Numbered from the stretch's first letter, positions 9,327 to 20,711 are shown. The stretch: 64,000 nt of DNA from Homarus americanus (GCF_018991925.1 NW_024742485.1:622001-686000), one strand, 5' to 3'. The notes: generated by a model not told the origin, from the sequence alone. Numbers and translations: made by a program.

Positions 9327-10788
9327 AGCGTGTTAAGCACCGTGAGTTCTAACTAGGCCAGCTGGGCACTGTCTGGCAATGCTGTGTTTGGGCTGCACTA
9401 ACGGCACTGTGTGCTGGCACGTGGTCAGCACCAGGCCGTGAGCGTGTTAATGCTGTGTTGGGCCGGGCACTGGCACGTGAGTCTAGCACAGGCCGTGAGC
9501 GTGTTAATGCTGTGTTGGGCTGGGCACCTGGCACGTGAGTGTAGCACTAGGCCGTGAGCGTGTTAATGCTGTGTTGGGCTGGGCACCTGGCACGTGAGTC
9601 TAGCACTAGGCCGTGAGCCTGTGTTGGCTGGGCACCTGGCACGTGAGTCTAGCACTAGGCCGTGAGCGTGTTAATGCTGTGTTGGGCTGGGCACCTGGCA
9701 CGTGAGTGTAGCACCAGGCCGTGAGCGTGTTAATGCTGTGTGTTGGGCTGGGCACCTGGCACGTGAGTCTAGCAGGCCGTGAGCGTGTTAAGCACCTGGC
9801 ACGTGAGTGAGGCCGTGAGATGTTAATGCTGTGTTGGGCTGGGCACCTGGCACGTGAGAGAAACTCAGGCCGTGAGCGTGTTATGCTGTGTTGGGCTGGG
9901 CACCTGGCACGTGAGTCTAGAGCACCAGGCCGTGAGCGTGTTAATGCTGTGTTGGGCTGGGCACCTGGCACGTGAGTCTGCACCAGGCCGTGAGCGTGTG
10001 CTGTGTTGGGCTGGGCACCTGGCACGTGAGTCTAGCACTAGGCCGTGAGCGTGTTAATGCTGTGTTGGGCTGGGCACTGGCACGTGAGTCTAGCACCAGG
10101 CCGTGAGCGTGTTAATGCTGTGTTGGGCTGGGCACCTGGCACGTGAGTCTAGCACCAGGCCGTGAGCGTGTTAATGCTGTGTTGGGCTGGGCATCTGGCA
10201 CGGAGTTCAGCACCAGGCCGTGAGCGTGTTAATGCTGTGTTGGGCTGGGCACCACGTGAGTCTAGCACTAGGCCGTGAGCGTGTTAATGCTGTGTTGGGC
10301 TGGGCACTGGCACGTGAGTCTGAGCACTAGGCCGTGAGCGTGTTAATGCTGTGTTGGGCTGGGCACCTGGCACGTGAGTCTAGCACTAGGCCGTAGCGTG
10401 AGTTGGCTGGCACCTGGCACGTGAGTCTAGCACCAGGCCGTGAGCGTGTTAATGCTGTGTTGGGCTGGGCACCTGGCACGTGAGTCTAGCACCAGGCCGT
10501 GAGCGTGTTAATGCTGTGCGGCTGGGCACCTGGCACGTGAGTCTAGCACTCAGGCCGTGAGCGTGTTAATGCTGTGTTGGGCTGGGCACTTGGCACGTGA
10601 GTCTAGCACTAGGCCGTGAGCGTGTTAATGCTGTGTTGGGCTGGGCACCTGGCACGTGAGTGTAGCACTAGGCCGTGAGCGTGTTAATGCTGTGTTGGGC
10701 TGGGCACTTGGCACGTGAGTCTAGCACTAGGCCGTGAGCGTGTTAATGCTGTGTTGGGCTGGGCACTTGGCACGTGAGTCTAGCACGG
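9327..10788. repeat. 59-bp tandem array with E-boxes, about 24 copies
   Basis: The unit includes GGCCGTGAGCGTGTTAATGC, TGTTGGGCTGGGCACC and GGCACGTGAG. GGCCGTGAGC recurs at about 9434, 9491, 9551, 9658, 9717 and so on to 10731, with spacing near 59. Some units are truncated. Most units carry the palindromic E-box CACGTG. The period is not a multiple of three, so the patchy open frames on both strands here are artefacts. Confidence 0.95.
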
Positions 10789-11516
10789 ATCACTGGGTTA
10801 AATCTTTACTCCTCACACTCTCTTATTATATGCGGTATATTCCTTGCCTTGTTTCACAGATGTTTCCTCTACTCTCGGTAATTTAATCACCAAAATATAT
10901 CAATCTTTTCACCATGATGGACCTTTTATTGTACACGAGGTTCACTTACATGGATTACTCGTGTTGAGAGCCCCTGGACGTGGAGGGTATCGGGCGGGTG
11001 TACGTTCTCTCTGGCAGACTAGACTTATAATACGGCGGAAAATTAATTAATTTGTAGGAAGGAGTGTAAGGTTGTCTGGCCGCCACCAAGTATAGGGAGG
11101 ATGACGCACGTATGCACGGCACCAGGTGTCTCCAACCCTGGTGTATGCACGGCCCGTGTTGACATACAGTGTTGACATACCTGCCTTTCCTGCCCCTGAC
11201 ATGTTTATCTAATTCTTGAATGCTAAATGACTTGTGCGTGAGTGTTACGGGCGCGTATGTGTGTGTGCATTTGGTATCTGCGTGCATTCCCCTTCTCGCC
11301 GGGCAGACCACGTCCAGCCCTTGTGCATTCGTGGGCCCGTGACCTTCAGCCAAAGTCACTTGGGGTGGTGGCGCAGTTGCTTAGCCGGGCGGGGGAGGAG
11401 GATCACAGTAAGCGGAGAGAAGGCACCTGCACCCTCAGCTGGGGGGGCATTTCACCTGCTGAGACGGCCAGGAAGACAATGCTTGTTTTCTGTGAGTCTT
11501 GAACTAGTTCTGAGTC

Positions 11517-11518
<2 letters not shown>
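10789..11518 (+). other. Intronic sequence, no gene recognised
   Basis: Mixed-composition DNA. It contains a small hairpin (CACCAGG...CCTGGTG, about 11120-11145) and a direct repeat GTGTTGACATAC near 11157-11182. No exon is supported. Confidence 0.45.
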
Positions 11519-11603
<85 letters not shown>

Positions 11604-11615
11604 TATATATATATA
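11519..11615. repeat. (TA)n microsatellite
   Basis: About 97 bases of alternating TA with one TAC interruption near 11602. Open frames of alternating Tyr/Ile across it are artefacts. Confidence 0.97.
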
Positions 11616-12054
11616 ATTTCCTAGACTTAGTAACAAGAGAACTAGAAGAATCGATTTTGGTAACAGTGAGGTACTCGTTGTGGTAGTTGTAGTAAGCATA
11701 AAAACCTAATCTGAAAAATTAATTGACAAATTTTTCTGTAATTTTTAATGATTCAGATGAACGGTAGCCGGAGCATGATGCGCGGGGTGATAATTCTCGT
11801 GTTTTGTTTTATAATTTGTCAACTGATGGTCATTATTTCGTTTCAGGAGTTCTCAGAGACTTATACACCGTAAAGAGTCGTTGGTTTAGCCTTTACCTCT
11901 CAGTGATGGTGTTGAGACATGAATGGGTTTTAACCACAAATGCCATACTTCCTTTTATAAACAATTGTAGGGGATATTGACCCCTTCCCCATCCAACTAA
12001 CTCTACTGTACTGTTATGGAGAAGAATTTTTTTTTCATATGTATTCAGTAGGCA
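11616..12054 (+). other. Intronic sequence, no feature
   Basis: AT-rich DNA; no exon, repeat or hairpin that I can support. Confidence 0.5.
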
Positions 12055-12056
12055 CA

Positions 12057-12105
<49 letters not shown>
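12055..12105. repeat. (CA)n microsatellite
   Basis: A CA dinucleotide run with one CAA interruption at the left end. Confidence 0.96.
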
Positions 12106-12107
<2 letters not shown>

Positions 12108-12272
12108 GAGAAGAAACACCGTCTTTTCCTTGTCTGTTTTGTATTCACTTCTGAGGCCGACTCAAGACGTAATCTTTATTGATAGCTTGTTGTTATCTTC
12201 CCGACTTGTACAGGTGAAGTGTTAAGGACGGGTGTACTTTGGGATTATTATTGTTGTTGTTGAACTTTCAGG

Positions 12273-12273
12273 G

Positions 12274-12321
<48 letters not shown>

Positions 12322-12345
12322 GTATTTGTTGTTGTTGTTGTTGAT
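12273..12345. repeat. (ATT)n/(GTT)n microsatellite
   Basis: A pure ATT tract grades into GTT repeats and then GATGATG, a compound trinucleotide tract. Confidence 0.95.
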
Positions 12346-12673
12346 GATGTTTTTATAATCAGGTTCTGCTTCAGCTGCCAGGGATAATTATGATGCATCT
12401 ACCGAACCCAAGTACGGTATTAGCCTCCTGCGGTAGACAACTGTGGAAGAATTCAGGGCATTACAAAGTCGTCTGTTGGAGGCCTGTGTAAAATAACGAC
12501 TACTGCAGCTACCGTGACGTCTAGCCAGATACATATCAGTGACGTGTATGTTTCGTTCACTGTCTGTCTGTATTATTGCTCAATCTACCATAGAGCATTA
12601 GCAAAAAAAAACCTTCATTTCCACCTTGTATTGCGTTTCCAGGTTAAATTGGCCCTTAGATCTGATGAAGATT

Positions 12674-12772
12674 GGGTTCGTTTTGAACTGGAACCCCTAA
12701 ACTTATGGGTCCGTTTTGAACTGGAACCCCTAAACTTATGGATCCGTTTTGAACTGGAACCCCTAAACTTAT
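12674..12772. repeat. 33-bp tandem repeat, three copies
   Basis: Three nearly identical 33-bp units begin at 12674, 12707 and 12740 (core CGTTTTGAACTGGAACCCC, then TAAACTTAT), followed by a partial fourth. In the plus strand each reads as an 11-residue peptide (VRFELEPLNLW) in a 157-codon open frame at 12514-12987. No family is recognised and I do not call a gene. Units differ by only one or two bases, so the expansion is recent. Confidence 0.9.
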
Positions 12773-13349
12773 GGTACCGTTGGGGTCCTGTTAACAGTGG
12801 GTGGGAGGGGGGGGGGGCGTTAGACCTATCACCTTGCTTGTCATCCTTCCATGCGTCCTCAACAAGCAAAGCTGACAGGGGCGCCTCTAACATACCTCAA
12901 CACGAGCCACGTCCTCCTCTGTGTGTACACCTTGACACCTCTCGTCAACACCACCAGCTTGACCCGCGACCCAACCACAAAAAATGACTAGGTGTAGGTT
13001 AGGTGAGGAGGTGTATAAGTAGGGGTGTATGTATGGCGTAATGGCTGCAGGTGGTGGTGGTGGTGGGTGTAGATAACGTTTGAGAGGGTGTTTACTAAGT
13101 GGGTGTACTGGGTGGTGGTGATGGGTGTAGGCAGGGCGGTGAAAGTGCGACTTGCTGACTCCACCACACTCTACCACCTTGCTGGCTGCTTGGACTAACC
13201 CCCCCACCCCCCCGTAGCCGACACACACACACGCAAACACACGCGGCTACATTTTCTCCTGTAAACAGTAGACCACCTTCAGATCCCAGCCACCAACCTA
13301 ACCTAACCTTTGGCCCCTTATTGACGCACTTGACTTCATACGGTCATTA

Positions 13350-13352
<3 letters not shown>
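12773..13352 (+). other. Intronic low-complexity DNA
   Basis: G-runs, GGT-rich stretches (13045-13130) and a short CCTAACCTAACC word at about 13300. No exon is recognised. Confidence 0.5.

Positions 13353-13407
<55 letters not shown>
13353..13407. repeat. (CA)n microsatellite
   Basis: An uninterrupted CA run of about 55 bases. Confidence 0.97.
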
Positions 13408-13409
<2 letters not shown>

Positions 13410-13579
13410 GGAAAGGAACGCACCCACGTAACCTTTTCACATCCTAAAAAAAAAGAATCAGACGACCTCAAACTGTAGACAAGGCTGGGCTTGGCCTCAA
13501 CAAAGCGTGACGTCATAGGGCAGTGACGTCACGGGAGGGAGCGGCGGTGGGTTGGGCTGGCTGGAAAGTTCGTCTCTCT

Positions 13580-14096
13580 CTCTGTTCTTGTGTGTGAGTG
13601 TGTGTTAGTCTGTCTGGCTTCCGCTCGTGACCTCCAATGTGTAATAACCGTATGTCTGCCTGTCTGTAATGACTGCGTGTTTGTGTCTGTTTGTCTGACT
13701 AATGGTTGGGTGCTTGTGTCGGTATGTCTGGCGGCTTTAAAGTCTGTCTGTGTGTGTGTGTGTAACTGTGTGTAGTACGTAGCTGACTCATACTGTGTGT
13801 TTGTATACGATGTTTGGAGGGGGGGGGGAGGTGGGTGGTAGTGGTGATGACGGGAGGGGGATAAAATTGTGGTTATGCTGATGGTGGTTGTAAAAGAATT
13901 GTGGTGGTGATAGTGGTTGTCGAGAATTGTGGTGGTGATAGTGATTGTCGAGAATTGTGGTGGTGATAGTGGTTGTAGAGGAAGCGGATGGTGGTGGAGA
14001 AAGATTAGAGATGGTGATGGTAGAATGTTCGTAGCTATAGTGTGTGATGATGATGATGAAGATGATGATGATGATGATGATGATGATTATAATGAT
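13580..14096. repeat. TG-rich and 28-bp repeats, (GAT)n tract
   Basis: TGTCTG-type words run from 13580 to 13765. A 28-bp unit (AGAATTGTGGTGGTGATAG...) is repeated three times at 13895-13978. A (GAT)n tract occupies 14044-14090. No protein is supported. Confidence 0.85.
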
Positions 14097-14310
14097 AAGA
14101 GAAATTAAAAGACCTTGTTAACTGTATTGGTAAATGTGGAAGATAATAAATTCAGTTCTATATGCAAGGTCACGTAAATCTCTCTCTCTCTTGGTCTCAT
14201 GACCTCAACTCCCTATTTTACCCCGTTCTCCCCCCTTCATCTACATCCTCTCCGCCGCTTCTGAACCTCGTGCCTCTACTCACCCTTTCCTAGTTCCTAA
14301 CTCACCTCCC

Positions 14311-14463
14311 TCATGACTCTCTCATGACACCCTCCTCATGACACCCCCTCCATCATGACACCTCCCTCCTCATGACCCCCTCCTCATGACACCCTCCTCA
14401 TGACACCCTCCTCATGACACCTCCTCATGACACCTCCTCATGACCCCTCTCATGACACACCCT
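14311..14463. repeat. CTCATGACACCCTC minisatellite
   Basis: About ten short units of 12-18 bp share CATGACAC and CTCCT and vary in length through small indels. Confidence 0.9.
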
Positions 14464-14870
14464 CCCCAGAACCTTCCTCCACCTGTCTTATCACCCTCCT
14501 GCATGTAACCTCCAGCCACTCCACTGCCCTTTCCTCCTCCTCTTACTCCATCACCCTGCGTTATGGCCAGGAATATAACACCAACATCCCTCCCCTCCTC
14601 CTCTCCCTCCTCCTCCCTCCTCCCTCCCCAAGTGAACCCTGTAACCTCCCCATGCCTGCAGTAATGTTCCCCACCACACGCCCCCCCAATCTCTACTCTC
14701 AGCTCCTCCACACCCCTGTTTCACCCCCCAGCCTACCATTCCCTCACCCCCTCTCCCCAAGCATCCAGTCAACCCTCCGACCCCTAGCCCCGCCCCCCAC
14801 TAAACAAGGTGACCCCCCCCTCCCCTCCTTCTCTCTCTCTCCGTCCTTCCCTGCAGCCTGTGGTGGGCAG
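14464..14870. other. Pyrimidine-rich tract
   Basis: C/T-rich DNA with many CCTCC words. Overlapping open frames on both strands are Ser/Pro/Leu-rich and have no domain; I call no gene. Confidence 0.7.
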
Positions 14871-15008
14871 CCACTGCAGCATTCAGGCAGACCCACCACC
14901 ACCTGCACGAGAGTTGGGGGGGATAGGGCTGTGCTTGGGTCCAGTAAGAGGGGTGGCGGGAGTTGGCTGTCGAAAGCTGACCCCAGAGGCTTCTCCTCTC
15001 TAGGTGTG

Positions 15009-15096
15009 TAGGTGGTGGGGCCAGCAGGTGGAGGTGGTGGGGCCAGTAGTGGAGGTGGTGGGTCAGCAAGTGGTGGGGTCAGTAGATGTAGGTGTT
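15009..15096. repeat. GGTGGTGGGG(C/T)CAG minisatellite
   Basis: About three to four units of 22-27 bp built on GTGGTGGGGCCAG and GGTGGAG. Confidence 0.8.
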
Positions 15097-15195
15097 ATGG
15101 TCACTAGCAGCATCAAGTAATAGCAAAACAATCCTACTAGAACATTATATAACCATTACACCAAATACCCTACAATAGCAGATATAATAGCTAGC

Positions 15196-15321
15196 AATAG
15201 ACCCCAAATAGCCCGCAATAGACCCCAAATAGCCCGCAATAGACCCCAAATAGCCCGCAATAGACCCCAAATAGCCCGCAATAGACCCCAAATAGCCCGC
15301 AATAGACCCCAAATAGCCCAT
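15196..15321. repeat. 21-bp tandem repeat, six copies
   Basis: Six consecutive near-perfect 21-bp units starting AATAGACCCCAAATAGCC. As 21 is a multiple of three, the minus strand shows repeated GYLGSIA or FGVYCGL peptides in two frames, which I treat as artefacts. Confidence 0.96.
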
Positions 15322-15512
15322 AATAGCTATCAAAAAACCCTCCGATATAGTTCGCTAAAGTCAACACACACCCACTATGTTTCACGGTGTCCAACTGAAG
15401 TACAACACGGAGACTCGCCTGACACAACAGTAATGTACATGAATTTAGTCTACACCTTTCGATCGGGATTTTTTTTACGTGTGGGGTGAGGGAAAGGAGG
15501 GGCCGAGGGAGG

Positions 15513-15668
15513 GAGAGGTGAGACACTATCCCTAACCTGTACCTGTGTGGGTGAGAGAAGGATGGGATGGGAGAGGTGAGACACTATTCTTAACCTAACC
15601 TGTTGTACCTGTGTGGGTGAGAGAAGGATGGGATGGGAGAGGTGAGACACTATTCTTAACCTAACCTG
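15513..15668. repeat. 66-bp tandem repeat, about 2.5 copies
   Basis: GAGAGGTGAGACACTAT recurs at 15513, 15571 and 15637. Full units also carry CTTAACCTAACCTG and GTGTGGGTGAGAGAAGGATG. The TTAGG-like word occurs once per unit. Confidence 0.9.
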
Positions 15669-16180
15669 TAGATGTTATATGTTGAGACTTGTTAGAGTTT
15701 CTGTTTAGGGGAGGAGGGGGGGTTGTTTGTTTTTTTGTTTTGTCCTTGTATGCTCCTGTTTTATATGTTTGTGTTTTTGTGTTTAGATGTTAATTTTATA
15801 GTTGTCTTAGTGTGTGTGTGTGTGTGTGTAAATCAAGAGAGAATGTGTGTGTTTGTGTAAATCAGGAGAGAGTCGTTGAGTTATGGTAGCGTCACTTTGC
15901 CTTGGTTGTGTCGTCCGCCTGTCTCTGATATCACTGAGGAATCTCCACAAAAACTAACCCACCGACGAAGAGAACCAATCAAAACTCACCCTAACCATCC
16001 TGGGGTAGATTTGATTAGTCCAGACTCAGGAAGAATTCAGATGTTTACTTGTTTCGTGTCGTCCACTTTCGTGATTGGTCGAGAGTTTCCTGACGTCAGT
16101 ATCAACAAAACGTGGACAGCTGCCCCACCGTGAGAGATTTTAATACTTGTTTCGTGATTACTGATTCGTTCTCTTGTTTG
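15669..16180 (+). other. Intronic sequence, no gene recognised
   Basis: T/G-rich DNA with a short (GT)n at about 15810-15829. An 85-codon open frame at 15876-16133 has no known motif. Confidence 0.45.
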
Positions 16181-16402
16181 TTCCCCTCCCTACCCCCCCT
16201 CCTAACCCCCTCCTCACCCCTCTCTCCACTCCATCCCTCCCCACCCTTCCACACCTCTCCCCAACCCTTTGTCCACCCTTCCCCACCTCTCCCCAACCCT
16301 CTCTCCATCTCTCCACCCTTCCCCACCCCTTTCCCCATCCCTCCTCACCCCTCCACACCTCTCCCCAACCCTCTCTCCACCCCTCCTCACCCCTCCCCAA
16401 GA
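16181..16402. repeat. Pyrimidine minisatellite (CCCCACCCTTCCACACCTCT type)
   Basis: Irregular units containing CCCTCCCC, CACACCTCTCCCCAACCCT and CTCTCCA. Strand-asymmetric C/T composition gives long artefactual open frames on both strands. Confidence 0.85.
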
Positions 16403-16470
16403 TTTGTTTCCAATGCACTAAGGAAAATAATTAAGTGAATTCCCACACCCGTGTATTAAATGGCGAACTT

Positions 16471-16531
16471 TTACTACTACTACTACTACTACCACTACTG
16501 CTGCTGCTGCTATAACTACTACTACTACTAC
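16471..16531. repeat. (CTA)n/(CTG)n microsatellite
   Basis: A compound CTA, CCA and CTG trinucleotide tract. Confidence 0.93.
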
Positions 16532-18093
16532 GCCTTTCAACTGATAAATTAACGAAAGACTGCACAGCATTGTATAACTTTTAAGGTTGGAGACTGTTTT
16601 TTTTTTACTTGTTGTGAATATCAATGACATGAGGTAAAGTGTATCCCAACAGCTCTGTAGTAATGGTAGGAGACAAGACAGTTCCCTTAGTGATGGTAGG
16701 CAAGGAGACTCGTCTAACCGTGTACACAATGGTAACTGGTTTAGCCTAACGTGGTCAGCAGTGTTCGTGGTCCGTGACGGCTGACTGGCTGACACACCAC
16801 ACGGAGCAGTGACGTCAGCTACACCATCATCAGTCATTATGCTTACCAGGCTTCCGCTATACCTGACGTTACGTACTGTACCTGTGCCAAGCTTCCCTCC
16901 TCCTCCCTCCGCTCCACACACGTCAGCTCAAGGACACAAGACACACACACACACACCACACACACACTGTAATTTACTGAGGTATATGTGTGTTACTGAA
17001 TACAAAGAAGAATATAATATGCAGGAAACCATACAAGCGATAGCAGCGATAGACAAGTAATCTATGGTGAGGAAGTGAGTGAGAGGGAGGGTGAGGGAGT
17101 GAGTGAGAGACAGGGGGGGGGGAGGTAGCAAACGTGTTGAAGGAATATATTGCGTGTATTTATCCATCCACTATCACACGCAGTCTCTGACATTGAAGGT
17201 CGTGGAATAACAAACTGAAATACTGTACAGTCTGTATTCTGTTTCTTAGTTTTCTCTTTTTATCGCTGTTCCTTTATCTTGCTTCTGTTAGGTACTGTAC
17301 CGGGGGACGAGCCACCAGTTCTACACCGTTACGTAAGCCTTCGTTAGGGTTATGTGTAGCTGAGGTGGAAACGAGTTCATTGTTTTGTGTGCCTGGCGTT
17401 GTATATTCTTTTGTAACCAGGTAGAACTACAAACTCGCCCTCCTTACGTGCTAACAGACAACTCTGTACTGGGAACTGTAATCGTCTGGGAATGTGTCTG
17501 TGTGTTCGTATAATTAAGGGTAATTCATCAGTAGAGAGGGAGACTAAGTGAGCCGTGGGGGAGATGGCGATAAGGTAGGTTTTGCCTTCGTCAGGTAGGG
17601 AACGTCAGTCTTTTGTCAGGAGGATTGCGCCAGGTAATCCCCGGCCCCTGGCTGAGTTTGGGGCTTGGGGCGTCCTTGCCGAAGGTCGAGAGTTCCTCGT
17701 TGGGTGACGCGCAACACTCCCTCATTTCCTGGGTACAAACCTCGACTGTGTTTTTCTGCTTCGTCCACCTACTTTTGTCTCGCTTAACACACTCAGTAAT
17801 ATAATTTACTTGCCAGGTAATAAGTCGGGCGAGTGCTGGAGCAGGTACACTGAATATAATTATTTGTGGTAATGAGAGGGGCCAGATTTAAAAGGAACAG
17901 ACCCAGTAGAATTAACTCACACAGCCAACCAACCCCACTTACTTACATCTTAATAAATCTGGTTCACTTACAAGGCTATAAGTCTTGCCAGTCCTCAAAA
18001 GTAATGAACACTCACATATGTACTTTACAATTTTAAGTTGTAACGATGATTCTAGACTTATTTACTTACTAGTTTCTTAGAAGTAAGTGGGGA
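16532..18093 (+). other. Intronic sequence, no gene recognised
   Basis: Mixed DNA with a short CA cluster (16940-16968) and GTGAGGGAGTGAGTGAGAG repeats (17069-17112). I see no exon with both splice sites and no recognisable protein. Confidence 0.45.
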
Positions 18094-18167
18094 GGGGTGC
18101 GGTGGTTGAGTGGACACTGTGTTGGCCTCGTGTCCTAAGGCTCACTGGAACGGTCCCTAGCACACCC
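18094..18167 (+). mobile_element. tRNA-like SINE head (degenerate)
   Basis: About 74 bases resemble a tRNA: an A-box match TGGTTGAGTGG (18103-18113), a weak B-box-like GGAACGGTCCC (about 18147-18157), and ends GGGGTGC / GCACACC that pair at five of seven positions. No discriminator or intact anticodon arm is convincing, so a tRNA-derived SINE is more likely than a functional tRNA. The SINE body probably continues to about 18270, but its end is not defined. Confidence 0.45.
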
Positions 18168-18328
18168 TTAGTTCACCCAACTGGGGATGGTCACAAATTC
18201 TATTACCGCTGAAATATCTCCTTGTAATCTGAATAACTTTCTTTCAGTTCAGGTGGAACGGGGGTGTTGGGTAAGACATTCTTGCTTGTATGTGTTACCA
18301 CCCCAAGGAATTTCAGTTCAGTGGTTTG

Positions 18329-18332
<4 letters not shown>

Positions 18333-18385
<53 letters not shown>
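18333..18385. repeat. (GA)n microsatellite
   Basis: An uninterrupted GA run after GATA. Confidence 0.97.
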
Positions 18386-18387
<2 letters not shown>

Positions 18388-18719
18388 TCAGTCAGTTAGT
18401 TTCTTGTAGCTTACGTTAAGGTTTATTGTTACTTTAAGCTACCTCACCTGTATGTATCAACAGGTAAGGTCAGGTTGTCTGGCTCGCGAATACGAAGTCA
18501 GTTCTTGCAGAAGACAACACCAATAGCTCTTAAGAAATGAATAATTCCTCCGAGTGACAAAAACGACTGCAATTTTACACTTTATTACACATTGTAGAAT
18601 TATATTAAAGGAATATATTGTTTATGGGTTCAGCTTAGATTGTTGTTGTTTATTATTCATGGTGTTGTTTGTGTACCGCTCAGTTAAACGTTTGCTCAGT
18701 CGATGGAACAAAATTATGG

Positions 18720-18830
18720 AATAAATATGTGTTAGTTGTAAATAATCAGTAAGTAGAATAAATATGTGTTAGTTGTAAATAATCAGTAAGTAGAATAAAT
18801 ATGTGTTAGTTGTAAATAATTAAGTAGTTT
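18720..18830. repeat. 37-bp tandem repeat, three copies
   Basis: Units start at 18720, 18757 and 18794 (AATAAATATGTGTTAGTTG...). The first two are essentially identical and the third has a small deletion near its end. Confidence 0.95.
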
Positions 18831-18974
18831 GGTCATTAGGTGAAGTATATTATGTGTTGTGAATTGTGTATTGCCTAGACCATTTGTTTATATCATCTTG
18901 TCGTGGGAATCAGAGTCAGAAATAAAAAATAATAAATTTTATATATTACCGGGAAACTATCCAAACACTAGTTT

Positions 18975-19144
18975 ATTTCACCTAAAGATTAAACACCTTA
19001 ACACTAACCTAACCTAACCCAACCTAACCTAACCTAACCCAACCTAACCCAACCCAACCTAACCTAACCTAACCTAACCCAACCCAACCTAACCTAACTT
19101 CAATCCCCCAAATAGCGTTAGGGTGGTTAATCTTCAGGTGAAAT
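18975..19144. mobile_element. Foldback/MITE-like element with telomere-like core
   Basis: 31-bp terminal inverted repeats (18975-19005 and 19114-19144) match at all but four positions; the right arm, reversed, begins ATTTCACCTGAAGATTAACC. Between them lies about 90 bp of almost pure AACCT/AACCC pentamers, the complement of TTAGG/GGGTT. There is no coding capacity, so any mobility would need an outside transposase. Target-site duplications are not clear. Related pieces occur at 8061, 29756 and 38875. Confidence 0.7.
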
Positions 19145-19670
19145 AATCAAGGGCGGGGATTCATAATGTGATCTGTAATACCTGAGTTACGGGACCAATA
19201 TGGCGTCGGAATTACCCTAAGACTCTACGGGATTTACATTATTGACTCATATCCATCCAGAGTGAAATTAAGATAAATAAAATACTGTATGTTTATTTTA
19301 TTTCTCTCAGTCCCGGATGTTGAGAATAAATTATATACCGTGTGTTTATTTCTGTCATATATTTAAGGGAAGAAATTAACGTATGTATTATTGTTACAAT
19401 TAAGTGAAAGAATTAATGACAATATATTTTTTTCTCTGAGTTTTAATCAAGTTAAAATTTGTACCTATAGCCTTTTAATGTTCTAAGGTACATTAAGTAA
19501 ACAAAATCTATATAAGTCCCAGTAAAAAATAAAACTTATATTTTAATTCTCTAAGTTTAAAAACAAAAAACAAATCCAGATATTAGTGGTATGAGCAGGT
19601 GTTAGTACCCTCCCCTGCATCAAGGTTAAGGTTTATGGGATGTGATTGTCAGCAGGTGATGTTTTGAAAT
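19145..19670 (+). other. AT-rich intronic sequence
   Basis: Very AT-rich. No exon or strong repeat is seen. Confidence 0.5.
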
Positions 19671-19782
19671 GCCACAGTGTCGGTGTTACCTCAGGACTTG
19701 GGCAGGTAGCTATCTAATACTGCCACCGTGTCACCTCTACTGCCACTTTACGATGCCCTTGTCCTTTGTTGTGCCCTTACTA

Positions 19783-19894
19783 CATGTTGCAACGCTGACG
19801 AGAAAAATGTTGGGTTTTTTTTGGGCGGGAGTCAGGGGGGGGGGGTGCATTTTCTAGCAGTCCAATCTCACAGGACAAATGTATACTCTGTGTG

Positions 19895-19925
<31 letters not shown>

Positions 19926-20236
19926 TGCAAGGAAGAGGACAATTTGAATTTTTTTTATTATGTGTTGCAACTCTGAGAAAAAACATGTAGTATTTTTCTA
20001 TAGCTAATTGCCTGTGATTGTTGCAAGGCAGAGGGAAATGTGCTCTTTTCTATAATTGCTTGTGCATGTTTCAAGACAAGAGAAAATTAATATATATTTT
20101 TTGTCTAAGGTTGCATGTGCTTGTTGCAGTGTGAAGTCTTTTTTTTTTGCTTTGGTTCTGTTGCATTCTGCGAGGTAAAGGAAGAATTGTGTTTTTTTCT
20201 TTTGTTGCATGTGCAGGTTACAAGGCAAGGTATTTA
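19783..20236. repeat. Degenerate TTGCA(A/T)G... tandem repeat
   Basis: GTTGCA followed by an AGG/AGAGGAAAA segment, a T-run and TTGCATGTGCTTG recurs about seven times at 40-60 bp spacing, strongly diverged. A (GT)n run sits inside at 19889-19925. Confidence 0.65.
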
Positions 20237-20257
20237 GGTCCTCTTCTTTAAAACGTT

Positions 20258-20297
<40 letters not shown>
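20258..20297. repeat. (GT)n microsatellite
   Basis: A GT run of about 40 bases. Confidence 0.96.
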
Positions 20298-20298
<1 letters not shown>

Positions 20299-20364
20299 TA
20301 ATGTACTAGACGTCCCTGATAAGTTTATGAGTTGGGAACCTTTAATAAACATTCTAAGGCGCTG

Positions 20365-20678
20365 GTGGTAGTAGTAGTAGCAGTAGTAATAGTAGTCTGG
20401 AATAAGGACATGACACGTAAACATTCTCAAACACGTCACTGCAACACATTCTATAAACATTCACACATATATTGGCACTTGAGGATTTTGTTGTGGTAGT
20501 GCTGGTGATGGTAGTAGTAGTGGTTCTGTAGGTTGTAGTAGTGGTAGAGCTGGTGGTTGTAGTGCTGATAATGGTAGTAGTAGTACTGGTGGTGGTAGTG
20601 TTGATAATGACAGGGTTGGTGATGGTAGTAGTAGTAGTGGTAGAGCTGGTGGTTGTAGTGTTGATAATAACAGGGTTG

Positions 20679-20711
<33 letters not shown>

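Noticed and set aside
9606..10025. 139-codon minus-strand repeat protein
   Set aside because: The 59-bp unit is not a multiple of three, so the frame is kept only by indels in the array.
11101..11185. Small hairpin and short direct repeats
   Set aside because: Arms of only about seven bases and one 12-base direct repeat; within chance expectation.
11234..11699. Frames of alternating Tyr/Ile
   Set aside because: Translation of the (TA)n microsatellite.
15145..15526. GYLGSIA / FGVYCGL repeat proteins
   Set aside because: Two overlapping minus-strand frames both arise from six copies of a 21-bp repeat.
18094..18167. Functional tRNA gene
   Set aside because: Acceptor and T arms are poorly paired and the B box is degenerate; a SINE head is the better reading.
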